A stretch of DNA of 55,558 nucleotides from NCBI GenBank assembly GCA_018710885.1, contig DVJA01000038.1:1-55558 (forward strand). Reading direction: 5' to 3'. The notes under the pieces were generated by a model, which ran no database searches, had not been told where the DNA came from, and saw only the letters and a program-made list of their open reading frames with translations. This document shows, piece by piece, positions 16,128 to 23,899 of the stretch; within the stretch, counting starts at the first letter, position 1, and each line of letters starts with the position of its first letter. The position numbers were made by a program, and so were the translations under genes. This DNA comes from Scatomorpha merdigallinarum (GTDB lineage: Bacteria; Bacillota; Clostridia; Oscillospirales; Oscillospiraceae).

Positions 16128-17423
16128 TTATTTCTTAGCTGCCGCCTGCTCCTTCCAGGGGAAGTCCTGCCACTGGCCGCCCTGCGCCCGGTGCATCTCC
16201 TCCGTGGCGAGCATCCAGAGCTCGGCGCTGTCGCGCTCCGGGTAGAACTCGGTGAATTCTCCGTCTACGAAGGTGTAGAAGCGCGAGACGTCAGTGCACA
16301 TGCCGTATGTGGGCAACTGCTTTATGGGCACGAAGAAGCTGTAGCTCTCGCCGTTGCGCCTACCGTCGAAGTGCAGTCCTTCGGCGTCGAGGGTAAGCTC
16401 ACCCTCTCCCACAATCTCGCTGGTGTCCTCTTTTTTCAGATAGCGGTACTTGGGCAGCTCGCCTATTTTTACGTGCTCGGTGAGTTTGTAACCGGGCTCG
16501 CGCACCTGCTCTTTCACATGCTCGCGCTGCATGTCAAACCACACTCTCGGGGTATCGGGCAGGGTGCTGCCCTCGTCAGGGATGAGGTCGTAGTACTCGT
16601 TGAGGTGGCCGCCATTGCCGCACTTTTTGCAGCGGATGCTGTCGCCGCAGCTCTCCATGGTGAGCTCGCCGCCGCACTTGGGGCACCAGAAGAGAAGCTG
16701 GTGCATGTTTTCGGCCATGCGCCCCTTGCCGTCGAACTTGACCCTGGCCGTCTTGTTCCACTCGTAGTCGTCGTGGTAGAGCTTCTCGTCGAGTTCGCGC
16801 TGTATCTCGTCGGGAGTCATCTCTTTGAGCTGCTCGGGCGTAAAGAGCACTCCCGCCACTACATCGACGCGGCCTATACGGTCTGTGAGGTTGAACTTTG
16901 GAGCGGTGAGATAGCCGCCGGATATCTTGGTGTAGAGCACCGGCACGCCCAGGTTCTTGAGCAGATGCCCGCTGCCGGTAGCGCAGGGCTGGTTGGCTCC
17001 GGATATGCTGCTCATACCCTCAGGCAGGATGATTATTCTGCCGCCCGCGCGGATGATCTTGATTATCTGCCTTATTGCATACGGCTGGTGGACGAAGTTC
17101 TTCTTGGGCACCACCTGCATCATGCGCAGTATCATCGCAAGGTGGCTGCGGAAGAACTCGTTGTATCCCACGACGAAGTTGAAAGTATCCGGCAGGAACG
17201 CCGGAGCCGTGAAGACGTAGTCCATGCGCGAAGCGTGGTTGGAGACAACCACATAGCTCTGTCCGCGATATTTTGTGATATCGTCGGCATAAGTGAAATG
17301 CGCATTGTATTTCTTTGCGAGCACGCCGTTTACAACGATCTTGCCCAACAACCTGTAAATCCAAGGCGAAACCGGGTGCAGCTTGCGGCTTTCCAGCTTC
17401 TGCTGCTCAGTTGGCTTGTCCAT
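16128..17423 (-). CDS. PlsC-type acyltransferase with C-terminal zinc ribbon
   Basis: The 431-residue protein has the lysophospholipid acyltransferase motifs NHASRMD (Asn62-Asp68, the NHx4D catalytic box) and ILPEGMSSISG (about 132-142). These indicate acylation of lysophosphatidic acid or a similar lipid at the membrane. It is about 180 residues longer than plain PlsC. After the catalytic domain comes a zinc ribbon with two CxxC pairs (Cys247/250 and Cys265/268), then a beta-rich tail. The role of the extra part is unknown. The gene has its own promoter at 17452-17480. Confidence 0.85.
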   Translation of the reverse strand: MDKPTEQQKLESRKLHPVSPWIYRLLGKIVVNGVLAKKYNAHFTYADDITKYRGQSYVVVSNHASRMDYVFTAPAFLPDTFNFVVGYNEFFRSHLAMILRMMQVVPKKNFVHQPYAIRQIIKIIRAGGRIIILPEGMSSISGANQPCATGSGHLLKNLGVPVLYTKISGGYLTAPKFNLTDRIGRVDVVAGVLFTPEQLKEMTPDEIQRELDEKLYHDDYEWNKTARVKFDGKGRMAENMHQLLFWCPKCGGELTMESCGDSIRCKKCGNGGHLNEYYDLIPDEGSTLPDTPRVWFDMQREHVKEQVREPGYKLTEHVKIGELPKYRYLKKEDTSEIVGEGELTLDAEGLHFDGRRNGESYSFFVPIKQLPTYGMCTDVSRFYTFVDGEFTEFYPERDSAELWMLATEEMHRAQGGQWQDFPWKEQAAAKK

Positions 17424-17451
17424 TTATTGCACACCCCCTGACACTGTGCTG

Positions 17452-17480
17452 ATTATATAGAAACATTTTAGAAAATGCAA
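17452..17480 (-). promoter_or_regulatory. Promoter of the PlsC-type gene
   Basis: On the minus strand TTGCAT (17475-17480) and TATAAT (17452-17457) are spaced by 17 bases, ahead of the start at 17423. Confidence 0.6.
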
Positions 17481-17516
17481 GTCCAACAGTTTGACCGGTT
17501 AGTTTTAAACGTGCGC

Positions 17517-17544
17517 AAAAGGGGAAGGCCTCTCGGCCTTCCCC
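17517..17544 (-). terminator. Terminator of the prophage late operon
   Basis: GGGGAAGGCC (17521-17530) pairs with GGCCTTCCCC (17535-17544) across TCTC. On the minus strand it ends in TTTT. It directly follows the last prophage gene. Confidence 0.8.
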
Positions 17545-17547
17545 TTC

Positions 17548-18486
17548 TCACACCCCGGCAAGTAGCGACTGCATGTCGTCGTAGCTTATTCTGCCGTTTG
17601 CGTAGTAGTCCTGTATCATCGCCGCCTTGTTCTCCCGGGTGAGCCCCGGAATGCGGCTGAGCTGCTGCCTCAGCAGCTCAGCCTCGGAGGCCCCGGTCGC
17701 TGCCGCGCCGGAGCTTTGCTTGCCAGTCGAATGTGCAGATGCGCCGCCGCCCCCGTAACTGCCCGCAGAAACCAGCTCTTCCGTCACAATGGGCGTCCCG
17801 GCCAGCGTGAGGCCCCAGGCCGCCAGCATCTCCTCCGAGTAAGCTCGGTAGCTGGCGTCCACCCGTACAGCCTCTTCATACAGGGCCTGCGCCCGTTCGA
17901 GTTCGCTCGAGGCTATGGCCTCGGCCACGGCGCTGCGGTATTCGCTCTCGGACTCTGCCCGGCGCATGTCCAGCTCTGCGAGCGCCGCGGCCTGCTCGCT
18001 GTCCAGGCGGCTGAGCGCGCCCTGGTTGGCGATGGCCATGCTGAGCCTGGCCTGGCCCGCCGCGCCGGTGTTGAGCCCCGAAGCGGCGAACTGCTCGTTG
18101 ACACTCTGGCGCGCGAGCGCGGCCGCGGCGTCTGTGCGGTTACGCGCGTCCCGGTATTGGCCAGGTATCAGGCTGCGCGCGTAGTCATAGGCCGCCACTT
18201 CGCGCTCGTATGCCCCCTCGAGCGCCGCGACTGCCTGTTCCCTGGCCGCATCGTAGAGTTCGTTTATGTAGTCCGAGCGGTCCTCGGCTTCGTAATAGCC
18301 CAGCGGACGCCCCATCTCGCTGGTGTATACCGAGGTCTGTGTGTAGGGCAGCCGCTCCCCGGCTATCTTCGCGTTGCGCTGCGCCTCATATTGGGCCAGC
18401 AGTTGCCGGTTGGCGCTCACGCCCTTGGCCGCCTCCTGAGCTATCAGGTCGGAGTAATCCACATTCGGGTCATAGCTGACCGCCAT
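17548..18486 (-). CDS. Phage Ala/Gln-rich helical protein, possible ejection protein
   Basis: The 312-residue protein is dominated by Ala, Gln, Glu and Arg and should be mostly helical. A central ASGLNTGAAGQARLSMAIANQ segment precedes a long Ala/Glu-rich helix. A Gly/Ser-rich stretch at about 245-270 separates a C-terminal helical piece. Proteins of this type are common at the end of clostridial prophage late operons. In P22-like phages such proteins can be ejected with DNA, but that role is inferred from composition and context. It starts immediately after the stop of the upstream gene. Confidence 0.6.
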   Translation of the reverse strand: MAVSYDPNVDYSDLIAQEAAKGVSANRQLLAQYEAQRNAKIAGERLPYTQTSVYTSEMGRPLGYYEAEDRSDYINELYDAAREQAVAALEGAYEREVAAYDYARSLIPGQYRDARNRTDAAAALARQSVNEQFAASGLNTGAAGQARLSMAIANQGALSRLDSEQAAALAELDMRRAESESEYRSAVAEAIASSELERAQALYEEAVRVDASYRAYSEEMLAAWGLTLAGTPIVTEELVSAGSYGGGGASAHSTGKQSSGAAATGASEAELLRQQLSRIPGLTRENKAAMIQDYYANGRISYDDMQSLLAGV

Positions 18487-18744
18487 TCACTTTCCCCCTT
18501 TCTCCAGGACGGTGATCCTGGTCTCGTGCGCGTTCACGTCTCCGCGCACCGAGCCTATGCGCCCGGCGAGCTTTGCATGTGTCATGTCGTTCTCCCGCTC
18601 GAGCGCTGAGAGCTTGTCCGAAAGCTCTTCCACGAGCACGACGAGGCGCGTCATGGTCGTGTTGAGCCTTATCATGGGCGTGACCAGCGTCGCCGCAAGT
18701 CCCACGAGAGCGGCCAGCACGCCCACAACGCCCCATTCGTCCAT
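18487..18744 (-). CDS. Phage membrane-anchored coiled-coil protein in lysis cassette
   Basis: The 85-residue product has one N-terminal membrane helix (VVGVLAALVGLAATLVTPMI) and a coiled-coil tail with heptads (TTMTRLVVLVEELSDKLSALEREND). It sits beside the holin. XhlA-type proteins have the reverse order (coil then helix), so this is a different layout. A lysis accessory role is likely from context but unproven. Confidence 0.6.
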   Translation of the reverse strand: MDEWGVVGVLAALVGLAATLVTPMIRLNTTMTRLVVLVEELSDKLSALERENDMTHAKLAGRIGSVRGDVNAHETRITVLEKGGK

Positions 18745-18745
18745 A

Positions 18746-19003
18746 TCAGCTCTCCTTCGGCTCTGTGTAAGTCATGGCGCGGGCGCTGTCGCCCACCCCC
18801 TTAGTCGTGGGGTCCGTGACTATACCCAGCAGAGCCAACACAGCAAAGAGCGCGTTTACCAAGTCCAGCAGCCTGGCCGAGAGCCCATCCAGCTCCAGTT
18901 CAAAGCCGAAGAGCGCCCCGGCCGCCTGTGCCAGCAGCAAAGCCGCCGGCACAAAACTCAGCCAAAAGTTTTTGTTTTTGAGCCTAACCGCCCAGTTTAT
19001 CAT
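18746..19003 (-). CDS. Phage holin, phi LC3 type
   Basis: The 85-residue protein has the typical MINWAVRLKNKNFW start, then two hydrophobic segments separated by an amphipathic stretch. It ends with the family-typical DPTTKGVGDSARAMTY near the C-terminus. It should form membrane lesions that release the lysin. An in-frame start exists 11 codons upstream. The ATG at 19003 is preferred because a GGAGGG site precedes it and the family starts at MINW. It overlaps the lysin stop by 4 bases (ATGA). Confidence 0.85.
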   Translation of the reverse strand: MINWAVRLKNKNFWLSFVPAALLLAQAAGALFGFELELDGLSARLLDLVNALFAVLALLGIVTDPTTKGVGDSARAMTYTEPKES

Positions 19004-19791
19004 TCGTTTCCCTCCAATCTGTAGAGCATCACCCACACTTCCTGCCTCGTCACATAGTCGTCCGGCCTTGTACCGTCCGAAATGCCCTGTTTAACTACCC
19101 AATCCCTGGCGCGCTCGGCCTCCTGGGTGTAATCATCACCGTTCACATCCTCACCTCCCTGATCCTCACCGGCTATAATAGCCGGGTAGTCTTTGTAGGC
19201 CGCGTTCAAATCCACGCGCCCTTTTATACCGTTTACCGCCCCTCCTGACGTGTACTGCCACATACCTCCTGCAAGCGCGGGCTCGTTCTCCAGCTGCGGG
19301 TCGCGCGGCCACTGAGCGAGCCAGATGTCGAACTCCTCCGGTATCTCGCTGTCGAAGTATGCTGAGAGGTAGTTGGGGTTCGCATACACCATCGGGTACA
19401 GCCCCGAGTCCTCTATCTCGTCGCAAAACGCGCGGGCAAGCGAGCTGGCCAGCGACTTCGTAACAGCCACACCGCGCTCTGAGGCGTAATCCACGCTGTC
19501 GTATTCAAAGTCGAAAGCCGCCGGGTATTGCAGCTTATACGGCGCGGCCGCTTGTACGCAGAACTGGGCCTCGCGCCTGGCCATCTCCGGCGTGTAAGCA
19601 TATGAGAACCAGTACACGCCGAAAGGTATGCCGAGACGTGTGCATTCGCTCGCGTTGCGCTCAAATTGCGGGTCGATGTTGCCCTGCCCATATCCTGCGC
19701 GCAGCATCGCAAACTCTATCCCGTCATCCTTGACGGCCTGCCAGTCAACGCTCCCCTGCCATTTGGAGACGTCTATACCTTTCCTGTACAT
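19000..19791 (-). CDS. Phage endolysin: GH25 muramidase
   Basis: The 263-residue enzyme has a GH25 lysozyme domain (about 1-195): GIDVSKWQG with catalytic Asp7, the DFEYDS acidic pair Asp94/Glu96, MVYANPNYL, and the late WQYTSGG. It cleaves the MurNAc-GlcNAc bond of peptidoglycan. After an acidic linker (about 205-220) comes a short SLH-like repeat (DWVVKQGISDGTRPDDYVTRQ), probably a wall-binding element. An AGGAGGG site precedes the ATG. It is co-translated with the holin. Confidence 0.92.
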   Translation of the reverse strand: MYRKGIDVSKWQGSVDWQAVKDDGIEFAMLRAGYGQGNIDPQFERNASECTRLGIPFGVYWFSYAYTPEMARREAQFCVQAAAPYKLQYPAAFDFEYDSVDYASERGVAVTKSLASSLARAFCDEIEDSGLYPMVYANPNYLSAYFDSEIPEEFDIWLAQWPRDPQLENEPALAGGMWQYTSGGAVNGIKGRVDLNAAYKDYPAIIAGEDQGGEDVNGDDYTQEAERARDWVVKQGISDGTRPDDYVTRQEVWVMLYRLEGNE

Positions 19792-19840
19792 GTCCTGCCC
19801 TCCTTATATTCGTCCTTCTGCATTATATGCAGGGCGCGGC

Positions 19841-21751
19841 TCAGGAGCCCACCAGGCCCAGCATCTCCATAAGCTTGTAGATGGCGTCCTGCACATTGCT
19901 CGCGCCGAGGTTGGTCTCGCTGTCGTCGAAGGCCACGACTTCGGCCTCTATGGCTCCCGACTTGCCATACACCAGGGTGGAACCGCCCACGTTCGTAATA
20001 GTCAGCGAGCCTGTCACCCCAAAGCTGGTGTAAACGAACTGCGCCGACGTTGCGCTTACCGTCAGCAGGGCAAGTATCATACCCTCCCAAATTGCGTACA
20101 CCGCCGCCCCCGCCTGATACGCTGCATAAATCTCCTCATTTGTCCTGTCCGCGCTCAGGCTTCCGGCCGAACCGGTCACGTTGACGTACACGGATGGCAC
20201 AGCGTTTATCGTCAGCGTAGAGCCCGATTGGTTCAGCTCCACGTTGCTGCCCGCCTGTAGCGTGAGCGCGCTGACGCCGTTTATGGTCGCGTCCGCGCCG
20301 TCCTGCCCCGGATCTCCGACCGGTCCCTGCGGCCCGCGTATGTTGGCCCCGGGTACGCTCGGCATTCCTGCCCGGCTCGCGCTCCAGCTCAAAGCGCCCG
20401 TCTGAGCGTTCACGGTCGGAACGTAGTACCCTCCGTCCTCTCCCGGCGCACCGTCTGTACCCGGCGCTCCATCCGCACCGGCCGGCCCCATAATATTGAC
20501 CGGGTTTACGCCTGCCATACCGGACTTGCTGGCGCTCCATGTAAGGTTGCCCGCACTGTCCACGGCGGGCGTATAGTAACCCCCGTCTGCGCCCGGCGCT
20601 CCCTGCGCCCCGGCAGCGCCCTGCGGCCCGGTGATATTCACCGCCGTCGGGTTTGGCAGGCCCTTGTCGTTTGTCCAGCTCAGGTTGCCCGAGCCGTCCA
20701 CGCTCGGCGTGAAGGTCGCGCCATCCTCTCCGGGCGCGCCCGCGGCCCCGGTCTCGCCCTGGTCTCCGCGTATGTTCGCGCCCTGGACAGCAGGCATTCC
20801 CTCCTCGCTCGCACTCCAACTAAGGTTGCCGCTCCCGTCCACGCTCGGCACGTAGTAACCGCCCGCGTCGCCTTTAGCGCCCTGGAGCTGGCCTCCGTCC
20901 AGCCATTGCGCCGTTCCCCCGACGTCTGTCCAGGTGTAGATGTTGTACGGCGCCGCAGCTCCAACGTAGTAGTTGTCGCCTATCTCGGGCTCCGTAACCG
21001 CTGCCTGCAGCTCGTCTAAGCTGTCATACTGCCCGAGTATGTCGAGGCCGGTACCGGGATCGCCCTTTGGCCCCTGAGGTCCCTGAGGACCCGTACTGCC
21101 CTGCGCCCCATCCGCACCGGCCGGGCCCTGAGGACCGCGTATATTCGCGCTTTGTACCGGCGGCATACCGCCCGCGCTCGCGCTCCAACTCAGATTGCCG
21201 CTTGCGTCCACGCTCGGCGTGTAGTAACCGCCCGCCTCTCCTGTATCTCCCTTAGGGCCCTGAGGGCCCTGTATGTTTGCCTCCGACGGTGTGGGCATGC
21301 CGCCCTTGCTGGGCGTCCAGGATATCACGCCTCCCTCCACGTCCGGCGTGTAATACCCGCCGTCAGCGCCTACCGGCCCCTGCGGTCCCGCCACGCCCAC
21401 GTCGCCCTGGTCTCCCTTGGGGCCGCGGATGTTTACCGTCGCCGGGTTCGTAAGCCCGCCGTCGTTGCTCCACGAGAGGTTGCCCTGCGTGTCCAGCGCC
21501 GGCACAAATACCGTGCCCTCCGGCCCCTGCGGCCCGGCATCGCCTTTCACCCCCTGCGGACCGGCCGGACCGGTTATATCCACCGCCTGCGGGTTTTCCA
21601 GCCCGCCATCGTTCGTCCAGCTCAGCACTCCGTCGCCGCTCACGCTGGGCGTGAACACCGCTCCCGGGTCGCCCTTCGGCCCCGGCACCAGCTTCGCGCC
21701 GCCCACGTCCACTTCCAGCCTGGCGGCGCTGTTTATCTCAACCTGTGTCAT
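19841..21751 (-). CDS. Phage collagen-like tail fibre
   Basis: The 636-residue fibre alternates collagen-like Gly-x-y stretches (GPAGPQG, GPQGPKGD) with eight copies of a roughly 34-residue beta module between about residues 31 and 485. After about residue 487 comes a non-repetitive C-terminal domain, which is the probable receptor-contact tip (VNVTGSAGSLSADRTNEEIYAAYQAG). A single different insert (about 236-290, LDILGQYDSLDELQAAV) interrupts the series. Collagen-like repeats in phage fibres form trimeric rods. The ATG overlaps the upstream stop by one base (TGATG). Confidence 0.85.
   Translation of the reverse strand: MTQVEINSAARLEVDVGGAKLVPGPKGDPGAVFTPSVSGDGVLSWTNDGGLENPQAVDITGPAGPQGVKGDAGPQGPEGTVFVPALDTQGNLSWSNDGGLTNPATVNIRGPKGDQGDVGVAGPQGPVGADGGYYTPDVEGGVISWTPSKGGMPTPSEANIQGPQGPKGDTGEAGGYYTPSVDASGNLSWSASAGGMPPVQSANIRGPQGPAGADGAQGSTGPQGPQGPKGDPGTGLDILGQYDSLDELQAAVTEPEIGDNYYVGAAAPYNIYTWTDVGGTAQWLDGGQLQGAKGDAGGYYVPSVDGSGNLSWSASEEGMPAVQGANIRGDQGETGAAGAPGEDGATFTPSVDGSGNLSWTNDKGLPNPTAVNITGPQGAAGAQGAPGADGGYYTPAVDSAGNLTWSASKSGMAGVNPVNIMGPAGADGAPGTDGAPGEDGGYYVPTVNAQTGALSWSASRAGMPSVPGANIRGPQGPVGDPGQDGADATINGVSALTLQAGSNVELNQSGSTLTINAVPSVYVNVTGSAGSLSADRTNEEIYAAYQAGAAVYAIWEGMILALLTVSATSAQFVYTSFGVTGSLTITNVGGSTLVYGKSGAIEAEVVAFDDSETNLGASNVQDAIYKLMEMLGLVGS
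20297..21661 (-). repeat. Eight beta/collagen modules inside the fibre gene
   Basis: Modules begin near residues 31, 80, 133, 176, 299, 346, 392 and 442. Two sub-types alternate. One reads FTPSV...LSWTNDGGLxNP...NITGP. The other reads YYTPSV...LSWSASxxGMPxV..ANIRGP. Each is followed by 8-30 residues of Gly-x-y. Similarity is visible at DNA level too, so copies may recombine. Confidence 0.75.
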
Positions 21752-22077
21752 CAGAGCGTCACCTCCGAAACTGCGTCTGCTACGGCGAAGCTCTCCATGC
21801 GCTGCACGCCGATGACCACGCCGCTTATAAACTTAACCCGTATGTCCAGCGTCACCGAGCTGTTGGCCGGAAAGGCAAAGGTCTCGCTCTGCGTCAGGGG
21901 CAGATTAAACGTCCCGTCAGCCGTACTGTACTCCACGTCTCCGGGCCACAGCTTGCGCAATGTGTCGCCTATGGTGAACTCCACTTCCTCCACATCGTCC
22001 ACGTCCAGGCTGGAACCGTTGAATTTTATGACAATGGGCACGCTGTATGCGTCGCCCTGTTTTATGCGTATGGGCAT
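21751..22077 (-). CDS. Phage BppU-like baseplate or adaptor protein
   Basis: The 108-residue product is predicted all-beta: PIRIKQGDAYSVPIVIKFNGSSLDVDDVEEVEFTIG, then LTQSETFAFPANSSVTLDIRVKF. This resembles the N-terminal domain of BppU-type phage adaptor proteins that mount receptor-binding fibres. Its position directly before the fibre gene supports that role. Start at ATG after GAGGGG. Confidence 0.55.
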   Translation of the reverse strand: MPIRIKQGDAYSVPIVIKFNGSSLDVDDVEEVEFTIGDTLRKLWPGDVEYSTADGTFNLPLTQSETFAFPANSSVTLDIRVKFISGVVIGVQRMESFAVADAVSEVTL

Positions 22078-22087
22078 GTTCCCCTCC

Positions 22088-23899
22088 CTATCTCACATAC
22101 CCCGTACCCCGCACGCGGATGTCCACGGAAACCACCGTCGCCGTGGTATCCGGTGTGTTGTTTGCGAGTATGAGGTTGTAGTAAGTAAACTTTTTCGCCT
22201 TGAGCTTGATCCTGTTCATCTCCGGCACCCGTGATGCGTCTGCCGTCTCGACGTCGTAGACGGCGAAGTCCGTCTTCCTGTCGGTCTTTGCCGTGACCTC
22301 GAGGTAGCCGTTGTCGTCCGGCCGGATGCCCACCCAGAGCATGGCCGAATACTTCCTCTGAAAGTCTGCCGCAAATGGCATGGACCCGCTCTCCCAGTAG
22401 GCGTCTATGCTCTCTCCAACGTCGGAAAAATAATCCGTGGAGAAGTGCCGCAAATATCCGTCAGCCGTACCGTAGTAGAGCTCGTCCATGTAGTTTATGA
22501 GGCAGCGCGCATCGAAGTTGGTGTACACGTACCAGGCGTCGGCGTCTATGCCGTGCACCAGCGCCGTGCCGTCTGTGCCTATGACGTAGTACTCGTGCGC
22601 GTACTTGTCGTAGAAGGTCTTAGCGCTCGAGAGATCGAAAGAGCGTATGGTCTCCTCCACCCTCTGCGAAATGCGTTCCGCGTTCCTCTCGTCGCCGTTT
22701 ATGTTGCCCGAGGAGCTCGTGCTCTTCCACTCAACAACGCTCCTGCCGTCGAGCGTCCTGGGCCTGTTCTCCACCAGCACCGCCTGGCCCGGCGCGCAGT
22801 TGCCCACGCTCCTGTTGACCGGCGAGACGTAGAAGCCCGCCGTCACCGTGCCGTCTGCCAATGTCAGCTGCGAGTAACCTATGCTCCACGCGCTGTCCAG
22901 CTTGAAGCACAAAAGCCGGTCGTAATGCCGTATCATGGCCGTTATGGGCGTGTTCTCATCGCCCACATGCGCCACGTTCAGATCCGGAAAATAGTCTGCC
23001 CTCGGCGCGCCGTCAAAGTCTATGCCGGAGTAGAAGGCCCTGTTTGTGCCGTCGCCGTAGATGAAAACCCTCGTGTCCTGCGAGCCGTTGTAGAGCTCGG
23101 CGTAACGCATGGCCAGTATCTCTTCTGCCGTATCCCCGTAAACCGTCCAGCCCACTTCTATGCTGTTTGTACCCTCCGGGAGCGCCGGAGATATGGTCAC
23201 GGTGCCGTTCACCAGGTCCGTGTCGTAGTTGATGACTTCCATGTCTATCAGGACATGCTTCACATAGTCTATGCTCTTCAGGCCCATATCCGGCAGCTTG
23301 AACACCGTGGACGTCCCGTCCGGCGAAAACCTCGCCCTGCGCGCCCCGGTGAGCTTGTTCACCTGCTCGAGCGCCGTCCCACCGCCGGAGGGCGGCACAC
23401 TCACCGCCACCATCGGCCTGTACCCGCTCACGTCCGTGAGCGAGGCGCCATCCCAGACCTTGTACTCAGAGCCGTTGAGCAGATACAGCTTCCCCTCGAA
23501 GCCGAACATGAACACGTCCTCTTCTGTATCGACGGCCCCGCAGGCCGTCTTGCTCCAGGCCCCGTCCGCGTCCCTGGCCAGTTGCCACAGATATCCATTG
23601 CACGCCGCGCAGAGCACTTCCTGCCCGTCTACAAAACCCGACCAGAGCCCTCGTACCACCGTGTCCGTCGTGTTCGACGCGGCTGACACCTCGCAGAAGT
23701 CCCACTCAAAGTGGTTCGCGCTCTGGCTTGCCACCTCGCATCCGGACTGGCACCCAAGCTGGCACGTACTCTGACAGGCGCTCTCGCAGGCCGTCTGGCA
23801 CGAGTCCTGGCAGAAAGTCTCACAGCTCTGGCAACTCTCACAGAGCTGGCAATATGTCTCGCAGTAGTCACAGGACGCGCTCACTTCCGAGTGCGGCAT
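22088..23899 (-). CDS. Phage tail-hub protein (C-terminal part) with Cys-rich N-terminus
   Basis: The 603-residue protein begins with a Cys-rich segment (13 Cys in residues 10-54, another at 69). From about residue 80 it becomes a repetitive beta protein: VRGLWSGFVDGQEVLCAACNGYLWQL, FGFEGKLYLLNGSEYKVWDG, and similar blade-like units. This recalls the hub or packaged-DNA stabilisation proteins of P22-like clostridial prophages. Such proteins, as I recall them, start with a segment like the separate 25020-25454 product and lack the Cys run. ATG at 23899 is preferred over an upstream in-frame codon at 23953 because of the GAAGGGGGTGGAG site. It overlaps the radical SAM gene by 19 bases. Confidence 0.8.
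   Translation of the reverse strand: MPHSEVSASCDYCETYCQLCESCQSCETFCQDSCQTACESACQSTCQLGCQSGCEVASQSANHFEWDFCEVSAASNTTDTVVRGLWSGFVDGQEVLCAACNGYLWQLARDADGAWSKTACGAVDTEEDVFMFGFEGKLYLLNGSEYKVWDGASLTDVSGYRPMVAVSVPPSGGGTALEQVNKLTGARRARFSPDGTSTVFKLPDMGLKSIDYVKHVLIDMEVINYDTDLVNGTVTISPALPEGTNSIEVGWTVYGDTAEEILAMRYAELYNGSQDTRVFIYGDGTNRAFYSGIDFDGAPRADYFPDLNVAHVGDENTPITAMIRHYDRLLCFKLDSAWSIGYSQLTLADGTVTAGFYVSPVNRSVGNCAPGQAVLVENRPRTLDGRSVVEWKSTSSSGNINGDERNAERISQRVEETIRSFDLSSAKTFYDKYAHEYYVIGTDGTALVHGIDADAWYVYTNFDARCLINYMDELYYGTADGYLRHFSTDYFSDVGESIDAYWESGSMPFAADFQRKYSAMLWVGIRPDDNGYLEVTAKTDRKTDFAVYDVETADASRVPEMNRIKLKAKKFTYYNLILANNTPDTTATVVSVDIRVRGTGYVR
23738..23872 (-). other. Cys-rich CxxC/CxxxC segment, candidate radical SAM substrate
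   Basis: Codons 10-54 of the hub protein. Cys positions are 10, 13, 17, 20, 23, 26, 30, 34, 38, 42, 46, 50 and 54. The residue after every Cys is Glu, Gln or Asp. The last eight Cys are spaced exactly four apart. This is a CXXX-repeat pattern, as in peptide substrates of radical SAM maturases, but it is embedded in a structural protein. Confidence 0.75.

Noticed and set aside
20297..21661. A CRISPR-like or tandem-repeat array in the fibre region
   Set aside because: The repeats are coding, imperfect, and translate to collagen-like and beta modules. There are no short identical repeats with unique spacers.
23738..23872. Reading the hub Cys run as a ferredoxin or zinc-finger domain
   Set aside because: Thirteen Cys at strict short spacing with no Pro or hydrophobic core do not match cluster-binding folds. 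The adjacent radical SAM gene gives a better explanation.
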